Source: Myxococcaceae bacterium (GTDB lineage: Bacteria; Myxococcota; Myxococcia; Myxococcales; Myxococcaceae). Taken from it: 33,926 bases of DNA. A program made the translations under genes and the position numbers. The first letter of the stretch is position 1. Each line of letters opens with the position of its first letter. This document shows, in pieces, positions 24,776 to 31,841 of the stretch. The notes under the pieces were generated by a model that saw only the letters and a list, made by a program, of their open reading frames with translations, ran no database searches and was not told the DNA's origin. The stretch is taken from assembly GCA_019694595.1 (NCBI GenBank), contig JAIBBQ010000055.1, positions 1-33,926 of the forward strand. Reading direction: 5' to 3'.

Positions 24776-26170
24776 ATGGCCCTCACCCGAGTCCTGATCG
24801 TCGACGACGAGGTCAATGCGCGGCAGGCGCTGCGCACCATCCTCACCGAGGAAGGGTACGAGGTCGCCGAGGCGGGAGACGGCGCCGACGCGCTGCCGCT
24901 GCTCGAGACCTTCCGGCCCGCGGTGGTGCTGTGCGACGTGCGCATGCCCAAGCTCGACGGCCTGTCGCTGCTCAAGCAGGCGCGCGCCAACGGCGACACC
25001 GCGAGCTTCGTGATGATGACCGCCTTCGCCAGCGTGGAGACGGCGGTGGAGGCCATGCAGGCCGGCGCCGAGAACTTCCTCATCAAGCCGCTCGAGGTGA
25101 AGGCGGTGCTGGTGGTGCTGCAGAAGGTGCTCGAGAAGCGGGCGCTGATCCGCGAGGCGGACACCCTGCGCGAGCGCGTCAAGGAGCGCTACCGGTTCCC
25201 CGGCATCATCGGCGAGGCCCCGCAGCTCCAGGCGGTGTTCGAGGTGGTGAAGCAGGCCGCGCCCACCAAGGCGACCGTGCTCATCCTCGGCGAGTCGGGC
25301 ACCGGCAAGGAGCTCATCGCCCAGGTGCTCCACGAGAGCTCGCCGCGCAAGGACAAGCCCTTCATCAAGGTGAACTGCGCCGCGCTGTCGGAGTCGCTGC
25401 TCGAGAGCGAGCTGTTCGGCCACGAGAAGGGCTCGTTCACCGGCGCGCAGGGCCGCCGCGAAGGCCGCTTCGAGCTCGCCGACACCGGCACGCTGTTCCT
25501 CGACGAGGTGGGAGAGATTTCACCCGCGCTGCAGATCAAGCTCCTGCGCGTGCTGCAGACCCGCGAGTTCGAGCGCGTGGGCGGCACCCAGTCGGTGAAG
25601 GTCGACGTGCGGCTGGTCGCGGCGACCAACCGCGACCTCGCGGCCGAGGTGAAGGCCGGGCGCTTCCGCGAAGACCTCTACTACCGGCTCAACGTGGTGG
25701 CGGTGACGCTGCCGCCGCTGCGCCAGCGCAAGGGCGACATCCCCGCGCTGGTGGGCCACTTCCTCGAGAAGTACTCCGCCGCCTACGGCAAGCAGGTGAA
25801 GTCGCTGGCGCCGGGCACGCTCAACGCGCTGCTCGCCCACTCGTGGCCGGGCAACGTGCGCGAGCTCGAGAACGCGGTCGAACGCGCGGTGGTGCTCTGC
25901 AAGAGCGAGGAACTCTCGGCCGACGACCTGCCGCCGTCGCTCCAGGGCGCGCGGCCCCGGCCGGGCGACCCCGCCGCGCTCATTCCCGGCGCGACGATGG
26001 CGGAGATCGAGCGCGAGGCCATTCTGCGCACCATGGAGATGGTGCAGGGCTCGACGTCGCGCGCCGCCGAGGTGCTGGGCATCAGCGTGCGCACCATCCA
26101 GTACCGGCTCAAGGCGTACGCCAGCGGCGACCCCGCGAACCCCGAGCACCAGGCGCCGCTCGACGACTAG
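24776..26170 (+). CDS. NtrC-family sigma-54-dependent response regulator
   Basis: The product has 464 residues. The receiver domain (1-120) has Asp10/Asp11, phospho-acceptor Asp54, Thr82 and Lys104. The AAA+ domain (about 143-370) has Walker A GESGTGKE at 172, the sigma-54 contact loop GSFTGA at 219-224 (Ser in place of the usual Ala) and the Walker B-like FLDEVGEI. A Fis-type helix-turn-helix ends the protein ([21 protein letters not shown]). GGGAGG lies 4 bases before the ATG. No histidine kinase gene is adjacent, so it is an orphan. Its nearest likely targets are the sigma-54-type promoters at 27401 and 28937. Confidence 0.95.
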   Translation: MALTRVLIVDDEVNARQALRTILTEEGYEVAEAGDGADALPLLETFRPAVVLCDVRMPKLDGLSLLKQARANGDTASFVMMTAFASVETAVEAMQAGAENFLIKPLEVKAVLVVLQKVLEKRALIREADTLRERVKERYRFPGIIGEAPQLQAVFEVVKQAAPTKATVLILGESGTGKELIAQVLHESSPRKDKPFIKVNCAALSESLLESELFGHEKGSFTGAQGRREGRFELADTGTLFLDEVGEISPALQIKLLRVLQTREFERVGGTQSVKVDVRLVAATNRDLAAEVKAGRFREDLYYRLNVVAVTLPPLRQRKGDIPALVGHFLEKYSAAYGKQVKSLAPGTLNALLAHSWPGNVRELENAVERAVVLCKSEELSADDLPPSLQGARPRPGDPAALIPGATMAEIEREAILRTMEMVQGSTSRAAEVLGISVRTIQYRLKAYASGDPANPEHQAPLDD

Positions 26171-26180
26171 CGCGGTCGGT

Positions 26181-26918
26181 TCAGCGCGCGAGCAGCTCTT
26201 CGGGCGCCGGCGGCTCGGCGGGGCCACCTGCGGGCACCACGTAGCCGGCCTGGCGCGCCACCCAGCGGGCGACGTCGAGCGCGGAGACGATGCCGCACAC
26301 CCGGCCGTCGCGCCCCAGCACCGGCACGCGGTGCAAGCCTTCGAGCGCCATCAGGGCCGCCACCTCGCCGAGGTGGGCGGTGTCCTGCACGCAGGTCGGC
26401 CGCTCGCTCATCACGTCGGCCACGGTGCGTGGGGTCCCTTCCTCGGGGTCGATGGCCGCCTCGTAGGCTTCCCGCACCAGGTCGGTCTTCGACACCATGC
26501 CCACCGGCCGGCCTTCGGGCGTCACCACCGGCGCGCCGGAGAAGCGCAGGGTGAGGAAGAGCTCGGTGAGGCGCTCCAGCCCCAGCGACGGCTCGACGCA
26601 GGTCACGTCGGTGGTCATCACCTCGGTGACCAGCGTCTGCTGGAGCACGGCTTCCATCGCGCACCCGAGCAGCGACGGCTTGCGGGTCAGCTCGGGCCGG
26701 CTCGGTGGGGGCGGGCGGCAGTGGACCGCGACCGCGCGCCCGCTGCGCGACTGCTCGATGCGCTCGGTGTGCACGCAGCCTTCGCAGCGCTCCAGCGCGA
26801 CCGGGTCATCCGAGCGAGGGCAGGTGGCCACCGAGACGGCGCAGGAGCCGCCTTCCGACTCCACGTGGCGGGTGCGCACGGTGACCCGGCGCAAGGGTGG
26901 CCGTTGTTCGTCGCTCAT
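26181..26918 (-). CDS. CBS-pair protein with N-terminal cysteine cluster
   Basis: The product has 245 residues. The N-terminal part has Cys33-x11-Cys45-x2-Cys48 and Cys67, with another at Cys26, so it could bind zinc or an iron-sulfur cluster. Two CBS domains follow (about 90-150 and 165-225), with the typical VMTTDVTCVEP, GMVSKTDLV, VMSERPTCVQ and GIVSALDVARW. CBS pairs usually sense adenosine nucleotides. The ATG at 26918 has AAGGAGAG upstream and overlaps the stop of the lipoprotein gene (ATGA). It converges on the response regulator gene, 10 bases between stops. Confidence 0.88.
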   Translation of the reverse strand: MSDEQRPPLRRVTVRTRHVESEGGSCAVSVATCPRSDDPVALERCEGCVHTERIEQSRSGRAVAVHCRPPPPSRPELTRKPSLLGCAMEAVLQQTLVTEVMTTDVTCVEPSLGLERLTELFLTLRFSGAPVVTPEGRPVGMVSKTDLVREAYEAAIDPEEGTPRTVADVMSERPTCVQDTAHLGEVAALMALEGLHRVPVLGRDGRVCGIVSALDVARWVARQAGYVVPAGGPAEPPAPEELLAR

Positions 26919-27262
26919 GGGCTCTCCTTGGGCTTCGCCACGCCCAGCAGGTCGTCGGCAGGGGAGGCGACCGACACCACCTTGCGCTGCGCAGGGTCGA
27001 GCGCCACCACCAGGCGCCGCTTCGAGCGCGGGCCGACGATGCCGAAGTGGACGCGCAGGAGGTTGGGCCCCAGCTCTTCCACCCGGTCGACCTGGCTCGA
27101 CTCCCCCGGCTCCAGCGCCAGGCTGTCGCTCGCCAGCTGCACCGCGTCGCTCACCTGAGCCTGCAGCGAGGCGCTGGTCGGCGGCGGCGAGCGCCGCAGC
27201 GGCCCGGTGGACGCGCTGGCGCAGGCGGTGAGGCAGAGTGCGACGACTGCCAGTCTGGTCAT
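26915..27262 (-). CDS. Small lipoprotein, unknown function
   Basis: The product has 115 residues with a lipoprotein signal (MTRLAVVALCLTAC, lipobox LTAC, Cys14). The mature part has one strand-rich segment (RVHFGIVGPRSKRRLVVALDPAQRKVVSV). I do not recognise a family. It is translationally coupled to the cysteine-rich CBS gene by a 4-base overlap, so the two are one operon. No good ribosome binding site precedes the ATG. Confidence 0.75.
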   Translation of the reverse strand: MTRLAVVALCLTACASASTGPLRRSPPPTSASLQAQVSDAVQLASDSLALEPGESSQVDRVEELGPNLLRVHFGIVGPRSKRRLVVALDPAQRKVVSVASPADDLLGVAKPKESP

Positions 27263-27366
27263 TGGAGAGAAGGGTGCTGCAGCCGGCAGGCCAGAGGATC
27301 TCCCGGGGAAAGGGCCTCTTCGTGCGCACCCTCTGCGTTCGACGGGGTCTGGCGACGAAGGGCTTG

Positions 27367-27387
27367 CGTGAGCGGCCCAGGCTCACG
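27367..27387. promoter_or_regulatory. Inverted repeat upstream of the hsp20 promoter
   Basis: CGTGAGC-N7-GCTCACG is a perfect 7-base inverted repeat. Its centre lies about 26 bases before the GG of the sigma-54-like promoter, so it could be an activator or accessory-factor site. Activators of sigma-54 usually bind further away. Confidence 0.35.
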
Positions 27388-27400
27388 TGGGCCGGTGTGG

Positions 27401-27417
27401 TTGGAACGGCGATTGCT
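27401..27417 (+). promoter_or_regulatory. Sigma-54 promoter of hsp20
   Basis: TTGGAACGGCGATTGCT matches TGGCACG-N4-TTGCW at 11 of 12 fixed positions (A in place of C after GG). GG and GC are exactly 10 bases apart. The predicted start, about 12 bases after the GC, is near 27428 and gives a leader of about 54 bases before the hsp20 ATG. Confidence 0.7.
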
Positions 27418-27436
27418 GTCGTGTCCACCGGGTCTC

Positions 27437-27462
27437 GCGATGGCCGCGGATCCGTGGATCGC
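27437..27462 (+). promoter_or_regulatory. Hairpin in the hsp20 leader
   Basis: GCGAT pairs with ATCGC and CCGCG with CGTGG (one G-U pair in RNA). A GG bulge lies on the 5' side and the loop is GATC. It ends 6 bases before the GGAGGG ribosome binding site (27469-27474). It may stabilise the message or respond to temperature. Confidence 0.45.
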
Positions 27463-27481
27463 AATCATGGAGGGAAACGTC

Positions 27482-27979
27482 ATGGCAGACATCGCTGTGC
27501 GCAAGAGCGTCGGTGGAGCACCGGTGGTGAGCGCCAACCGGGAGCTGGAGCCGTACCAGCTGATGCGTGAGCTGCTGCGCTGGGACCCCTTCGGCGAGAT
27601 GACGCCGGCCTGGACCGAGGCGCGCGGGCTCGGCTTCGCGCCCGCCTTCGAGGTGAAGGAAGTGAAGAACGCGTACCTCTTCAAGGCAGACCTGCCCGGG
27701 GTGAAGGAGGCCGACCTGGAAGTCACCATGACCGGCAATCGCCTCACCGTGACCGGGAAGCGCGAGGAGGAGCACGAGGAGCACCAGGGCACCTACTTCG
27801 CCCGCGAGCGCTCGTACGGGCAGTTCACCCGCGCCTTCACGCTCCCCGAGGGCGCCGACGCCACCCAGGTCCACGCGGACCTCAAGGCGGGCGTGCTGAC
27901 CGTCGCGGTGCCCAAGCGGCCCGAGGTGCAGCCCAAGAAGATCGCCGTCGGCTCTGGCGAGCGCCCGAACAAGTCGTGA
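27482..27979 (+). CDS. Small heat shock protein, Hsp20/alpha-crystallin family
   Basis: The product has 165 residues. The alpha-crystallin domain spans about 55-150: FAPAFEVKEVKNAYLFKADLPGVKEADLEVT, NRLTVTGKREEE, FTRAFTLPEGAD, and the signature LKAGVLTVAVPKR. Such ATP-independent chaperones form oligomers that hold unfolding proteins. The C-terminus VQPKKIAV carries an I-x-V-like motif for oligomer contact. The start at 27482 is supported by GGAGGG 7 bases upstream; an in-frame ATG at 27467 overlaps that site and is less likely. It is the first gene after a sigma-54-type promoter and lies before uspA. Confidence 0.95.
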   Translation: MADIAVRKSVGGAPVVSANRELEPYQLMRELLRWDPFGEMTPAWTEARGLGFAPAFEVKEVKNAYLFKADLPGVKEADLEVTMTGNRLTVTGKREEEHEEHQGTYFARERSYGQFTRAFTLPEGADATQVHADLKAGVLTVAVPKRPEVQPKKIAVGSGERPNKS

Positions 27980-27991
27980 GGCAGACTCACC

Positions 27992-28022
27992 GGGGTGCCG
28001 GCCGACGTCTGGCCGGTGCCCC
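27992..28022 (+). terminator. Strong hairpin between hsp20 and uspA
   Basis: A 12-base stem, GGGGTGCCGGCC with GGCCGGTGCCCC (two G-U pairs in RNA), closes a 7-base loop, 12 bases after the hsp20 stop. There is no T-run. It may end or pause hsp20 transcription, or protect the hsp20 3' end if the two genes share a message. Confidence 0.5.
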
Positions 28023-28048
28023 CACGCTGATGAGGAGCTGAGACCGCC

Positions 28049-28471
28049 ATGAAGACCATCATCGCCGCCCTCGACGGATCCGACCCTGCGCTGCACGCCG
28101 CGACCAAGGCCGCGGAGCTGGCGCGCGCCCTCGGCGCCCGGCTGGTGCTGACCTCGGTGGTCACTCCGGTCTTCATCCCCATGGAAGCCGGGGCCATCGA
28201 CCTCGCGGCCATCGAGGACGCGATGGCCAAGGACGCCGAGGCCCAGCTGACGAAGGCGGCGACCACGCTGCAGAGCCCCGGGTTGAAGATCGACCGCAAG
28301 GTGCTGCGCGGCACCACGGTGGAATGCCTCATCGACCTCGCCCAGAAGGAGCAGGCCGACCTGGTGGTCGTCGGCAGCCACGGCCGCGGCGCGGTGCAGC
28401 GGGCGCTCCTGGGGAGCGTGTCCAGCCGGCTCGTCCACCAGTGCCCGCGTCCGGTGCTGGTGGTGCGCTAG
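28049..28471 (+). CDS. Universal stress protein UspA, single domain
   Basis: The product has 140 residues, the normal length for one Usp domain. It begins MKTIIAALDGSDPA with the conserved Asp. The nucleotide motif GSHGRGAVQRALLGSVS (G-2x-G-9x-GS) is complete, so ATP binding is likely. GAGGAG precedes the ATG by 11 bases. It follows hsp20 by 69 bases and converges on the CBS gene, with stops 3 bases apart. Confidence 0.95.
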   Translation: MKTIIAALDGSDPALHAATKAAELARALGARLVLTSVVTPVFIPMEAGAIDLAAIEDAMAKDAEAQLTKAATTLQSPGLKIDRKVLRGTTVECLIDLAQKEQADLVVVGSHGRGAVQRALLGSVSSRLVHQCPRPVLVVR

Positions 28472-28474
28472 CCG

Positions 28475-28900
28475 CTAGCCCTCGGCGGCGTCCGCCTCGC
28501 CGTCGAGCGGGCCTGCCCCGACGCGCTCCGCTGCCACCTTCAGCAGGTCGGTGGCGGTGAGCAGCCCCACCAGCGTGCGGTCGCTCTCCACCACCGGCAG
28601 GCAGCCGAGGCGGTAGCGCAGGAGCAGCCGCACCGCCTCCTGCGCCGAGCTGCCGGGGCGCACGGTCATCACCTTCTTCTTCATCACCTCGCCCGCGCGC
28701 GCCGGGGCCTCGCCGTCTCGCTGGCGGGCCGCCTGGGCGAGGAGCTCCCGGTGGGTGAGGAGCCCCACCAGCGTCCGCCCGCGGACCACCGGCAGGTGGT
28801 GCAGGTGCGCCAGCGAGAGCCACCGGCGCACGTCGTCGAGCGGCTCCTGCTCGTCGAGCGTCACCAGCTGGGTCGACATCAGGTCGTTCACCAGGAACAT
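28475..28900 (-). CDS. Stand-alone CBS-pair protein
   Basis: The product has 141 residues, two CBS domains and little else. CBS1 (about 5-60) has DLMSTQLVTLDEQEPL and VGLLTHRELL; CBS2 (about 73-130) has VMKKKVMTVRPGSSA and VGLLTATDLLKVA. Such proteins bind adenosine nucleotides and act as regulatory partners. An excellent sigma-54-type promoter lies 37 bases upstream. The gene is divergent from the triple-Usp gene (184 bases between starts). Confidence 0.93.
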   Translation of the reverse strand: MFLVNDLMSTQLVTLDEQEPLDDVRRWLSLAHLHHLPVVRGRTLVGLLTHRELLAQAARQRDGEAPARAGEVMKKKVMTVRPGSSAQEAVRLLLRYRLGCLPVVESDRTLVGLLTATDLLKVAAERVGAGPLDGEADAAEG

Positions 28901-28936
28901 GCGGCCTCGGGCAGACCTCGGGGTCCAGAGCAGGGC

Positions 28937-28952
28937 AGCAACCGACGTGCCG
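28937..28952 (-). promoter_or_regulatory. Sigma-54 promoter of the CBS-pair gene
   Basis: Read on the minus strand, CGGCACGTCGGTTGCT matches TGGCACG-N4-TTGCW at 11 of 12 fixed positions (C for the first T). GG and GC are 10 bases apart. Transcription would start near 28926, leaving a leader of about 26 bases before the ATG at 28900. Confidence 0.7.
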
Positions 28953-28978
28953 CGCCCTTCCTGCGGCCTGGGTGACCT

Positions 28979-28990
28979 GGCGTGCACGCC
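28979..28990. promoter_or_regulatory. 12-base palindrome upstream of the CBS-gene promoter
   Basis: GGCGTGCACGCC is a perfect palindrome, centred about 34 bases upstream of the GG of the sigma-54-type promoter. It lies in the divergent control region shared with the triple-Usp gene and may bind a regulator. It shares only the CGTG/CACG half-site core with the dyad before hsp20. Confidence 0.3.
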
Positions 28991-29084
28991 GTGCAGGCCG
29001 GCGAGGCGCCGCGCAGCCCTTGCGCGACGGCCCGGGCTCCTCCGTCGAGAGCGGGTGGTACGACTCGTGAAGCGAGGTGTGCCC

Positions 29085-30422
29085 ATGAGCGTGCTGTGTG
29101 GGTTCGACCTCTCCCGCGCTTCGCAGCGTGCCGCCACGGTGGCGGCGGCGCTGGCCCGGGCGCGCCGCGAGCCCCTGGTGCTCGTGTACGCCGTGCCGCC
29201 CTGGCCCAACGAGTGGGAAGGCTCGGGCCGAGGCGAGCTCCTCGCGGGGCTGCGGCGCGCGCTCGACCGGGAGACCGAGCGGCTGCGCGGGCCCGAGCTC
29301 GCGGTGTCCGCGCGGCTCGTCGCCGCGACGCCGGTGGAGGCGCTCGCCCGCGAGGCTGCCGACAGCGAGGCCACCTTGGTGGTGCTGGGCTCCGCCGCGC
29401 CTTCCGAGCGCATGGGAGGCCGCGCAGGCCGGCTCGCCGAGCGGCTCGCGCAGCGCAGCCCGCGGCCCACCCTGGTGGTGCGCGACGCCGAGCCGTGGCT
29501 CGCCTGGCTGTCGGGCGGCGCGCCGCTCGAGGTCCTGGTGGGCGTCGAGCCCGGGCCCACCTCGGAGGCCGCCTGGCGCTTCGCGGTGTCGCTTGGCGCG
29601 CTCGCGCCGGTGAAGGTGACCGGCGCGCACCTCTACTGGCCGCCGCACGAGTTCAAGCGGCTGGGCCTCACCGGCGTGCGCAGCTACGTCGACGTCGACC
29701 CCGAGGTGGCGCGGGTGCTCGAGCGCGAGCTGTCGGCCCGGCTCCCCGGCGGACCGGGCGCCACCGTCGGCTTCTTCAGCGCGCCCAGCCTCGGGCGGCC
29801 GGCCGACCACCTGGCGAGCCTGGGCGCGGAGCGCGGCGTCCACCTGCTCGTGGTGGGCACCCACCGGCGCTCCTTCGTCGAGCGGCTGTGGGAAGGCTCG
29901 GTCTCCCGCGGGCTCCTGCGTGGCGCCACCGTCGCCGCCGCCTGCGTGCCGGCGCACGGGGTGCCCGTGCCTGCGCCGCCCGAGGAGCCGCGGCACGTGC
30001 TCGCGGCGACCGACCTCACCGCGCTCGGCAACGCGACGGTGGAAGCGGCCTTCGCGCAGGCCGGCGAGCACGGCGCCATCACCGTGGTGCACGTGCTGGA
30101 GCCGCCGCCGCACCACCGCGACCTGGACCCGCACGACGTCTTCGAGGTCTCCGCAGAGAACGCCCCGCGCAAGGCGCAGGTCCTCGCCGAGCTCACCGCG
30201 CTGGGCACCTCGCACGGGGCAGGCCGGCTCACGCCGCTGGTGCTGGAGTCGCACTCGCCGGCCAAGGCCATCGCCCAGGCCGCGGAGCGCGTCGGCGCCA
30301 CGCTGGTGCTGGTGGGCACGCGCGTGAGGGAAGGCAGCCGGCCCGGCCCCGGCGCGGTGCTCGAAGGGGTGCTCCAGGGCACCACCCGGCCGGTGCTGGT
30401 GGTAAGGCCGCCGGGCCGATGA
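29085..30422 (+). CDS. Triple universal-stress-protein fusion
   Basis: The product has 445 residues and three Usp-like domains in a row (about 1-133, 147-295 and 303-445), each ending in a V-x-V strand (LVVRD, VAAACVPA, VLVVRPPGR). Each domain has lost part of the G-2x-G-9x-G nucleotide motif: GSAAPSERMGGRAG, GTHRRSFVERLWEGS and GTRVREGSRPGPGAVLEG. ATP binding is therefore doubtful. Usp proteins usually have one or two domains. The ATG at 29085 follows GAGG by 7 bases. Its stop overlaps the start of the beta-CASP nuclease gene (ATGA). Confidence 0.88.
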   Translation: MSVLCGFDLSRASQRAATVAAALARARREPLVLVYAVPPWPNEWEGSGRGELLAGLRRALDRETERLRGPELAVSARLVAATPVEALAREAADSEATLVVLGSAAPSERMGGRAGRLAERLAQRSPRPTLVVRDAEPWLAWLSGGAPLEVLVGVEPGPTSEAAWRFAVSLGALAPVKVTGAHLYWPPHEFKRLGLTGVRSYVDVDPEVARVLERELSARLPGGPGATVGFFSAPSLGRPADHLASLGAERGVHLLVVGTHRRSFVERLWEGSVSRGLLRGATVAAACVPAHGVPVPAPPEEPRHVLAATDLTALGNATVEAAFAQAGEHGAITVVHVLEPPPHHRDLDPHDVFEVSAENAPRKAQVLAELTALGTSHGAGRLTPLVLESHSPAKAIAQAAERVGATLVLVGTRVREGSRPGPGAVLEGVLQGTTRPVLVVRPPGR

Positions 30423-31834
30423 CCGAACCGCTCGCGCCCACGCTCACCTTCGCCGGCGGCGCGGGCACCGTCACCGGCTCCAAGTACCTCGTGCAGGCCC
30501 AGGGCCGCCGCGTGCTGCTCGACTGCGGGCTCTTCCAGGGGCTCAAGGCGCTGCGGCTGCGGAACTGGGCGCCCCCGCCGTTCGACCCGCGCTCGGTGGA
30601 CGCGGTGGTGCTGAGCCACGGCCACCTCGACCACTCGGGGGCGCTGCCGCTGCTCGCGCGCGCGGGTTTCGCCGGCCCGGTGTACTGCTCGAGCGCCACC
30701 GCGGACCTCCTGGGCGTGGTGCTGCGCGACGCGGCGCACGTGCAGGAAGACGACGCCGCCCGCGCCAACCGGCACCGCTACTCGAAGCACGAGCCTGCGT
30801 TGCCGCTCTACACCCTGGCCGACGCCGAGGCAGCGCTCGCGCTCGCCGCGCCGAAGCCGACCGGGACCTCGTTCGAGGTGGCGCCGGGCCTCGACGTGCT
30901 GCTGCGCCGCTCGGGCCACATCCTCGGGGCGAGCACCGTGGAGCTGAACATCGGTGGGCCGAAGCCGGTGCGCCTCGTCTTCTCCGGCGATCTCGGCCGC
31001 TGGGACCGGCCCATCCTCAAGGACCCGGAAGCCGTGCCCAGCGCCGACGTGCTGCTCCTCGAGTCCACCTACGGCGACCGGCTCCACCCGGGGAACGCCG
31101 ACGAGCAGCTGCGCGAGGTCATCAGCCAGACGGTGCGCCGCGGCGGCGTGGTGGTGGTGCCGGCCTTCGCCATCGGCCGCACGCAGGAGCTGCTCTGGCG
31201 CATCCAGGTGCTGCGCGAGAAGGGCATGCTGCCCCTGGTGGGGCTCTTCCTCGACAGCCCGATGGCGAACGCGGTGAACCAGGTCTACTGCCGGCACCCC
31301 GAGGAGCACGACCACGAGATGGCCGAGCGCACCCACCACGGGAAGTGTCCGCTCTGCTCGCCGACCGCCCAGCTGGTGCGCACCGCCGAGGAGTCGAAGG
31401 GCCTCAACCGTCACCACGGCAGCGCGGTCATCATCGCCGGGAGCGGCATGGCCACCGGCGGCCGGGTGCTGCACCACCTCAAGTACCGGCTCCCCGATGC
31501 GCGCAACACCGTGCTGCTCTCGGGCTTCCAGGCCGAAGGCACCCGCGGCCGCGCGCTGCAGGAAGGGGCGCGCCGCCTGCGCATCCACGGCGAGGAGGTC
31601 GAGGTGCGCGCCAAGGTCGAGACCATCGAGGGCCTGTCGGCCCACGCCGACCAGGGCGAGCTGCTGCGGTGGCTCGAAGGGTTCCAGCGCCCGCCGCGGC
31701 AGACGTACCTGGTGCACGGCGAGCCCAGGGCGTCGGAGGCTCTGGCGGGGAAGATTCGCGAGCGCTTCGGCTGGAACGTCGCGGTCGCGGTCGATGGCGC
31801 GACGGTGGACCTCGCCGCCAGCGGGCAGGGGTGA
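30419..31834 (+). CDS. Beta-CASP metallo-beta-lactamase-fold ribonuclease
   Basis: The product has 471 residues. The metal motif HGHLDH lies at 67-72, then RSGHILGAST, FSGDLGRWDRP and LLLESTYGDR. The beta-CASP and RNA-specificity parts show AFAIGRTQELL, IIAGSGMATGGRVLHHLK, LSGFQAEGTRGR, EGLSAHADQ and LVHGEP. This is the CPSF-100/YSH1-like group of RNA endo/exonucleases. An insertion holds a CPLC pair (Cys310, Cys313). The ATG overlaps the triple-Usp stop, and mntP follows 7 bases after its stop, so the three genes form one operon. A role in RNA turnover under stress is inferred. Confidence 0.93.
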   Translation: MTEPLAPTLTFAGGAGTVTGSKYLVQAQGRRVLLDCGLFQGLKALRLRNWAPPPFDPRSVDAVVLSHGHLDHSGALPLLARAGFAGPVYCSSATADLLGVVLRDAAHVQEDDAARANRHRYSKHEPALPLYTLADAEAALALAAPKPTGTSFEVAPGLDVLLRRSGHILGASTVELNIGGPKPVRLVFSGDLGRWDRPILKDPEAVPSADVLLLESTYGDRLHPGNADEQLREVISQTVRRGGVVVVPAFAIGRTQELLWRIQVLREKGMLPLVGLFLDSPMANAVNQVYCRHPEEHDHEMAERTHHGKCPLCSPTAQLVRTAEESKGLNRHHGSAVIIAGSGMATGGRVLHHLKYRLPDARNTVLLSGFQAEGTRGRALQEGARRLRIHGEEVEVRAKVETIEGLSAHADQGELLRWLEGFQRPPRQTYLVHGEPRASEALAGKIRERFGWNVAVAVDGATVDLAASGQG

Positions 31835-31841
31835 CGGCGCG

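Noticed and set aside
27278-27294. Sigma-54-like sequence on the minus strand before the small lipoprotein gene
   Set aside because: It has three mismatches to the consensus and leaves a leader of only about 5 bases. It was not listed as a feature.
31835-31841. Search for a manganese-sensing yybP-ykoY leader before mntP
   Set aside because: Only 7 bases separate it from the previous stop, so there is no space for a riboswitch.
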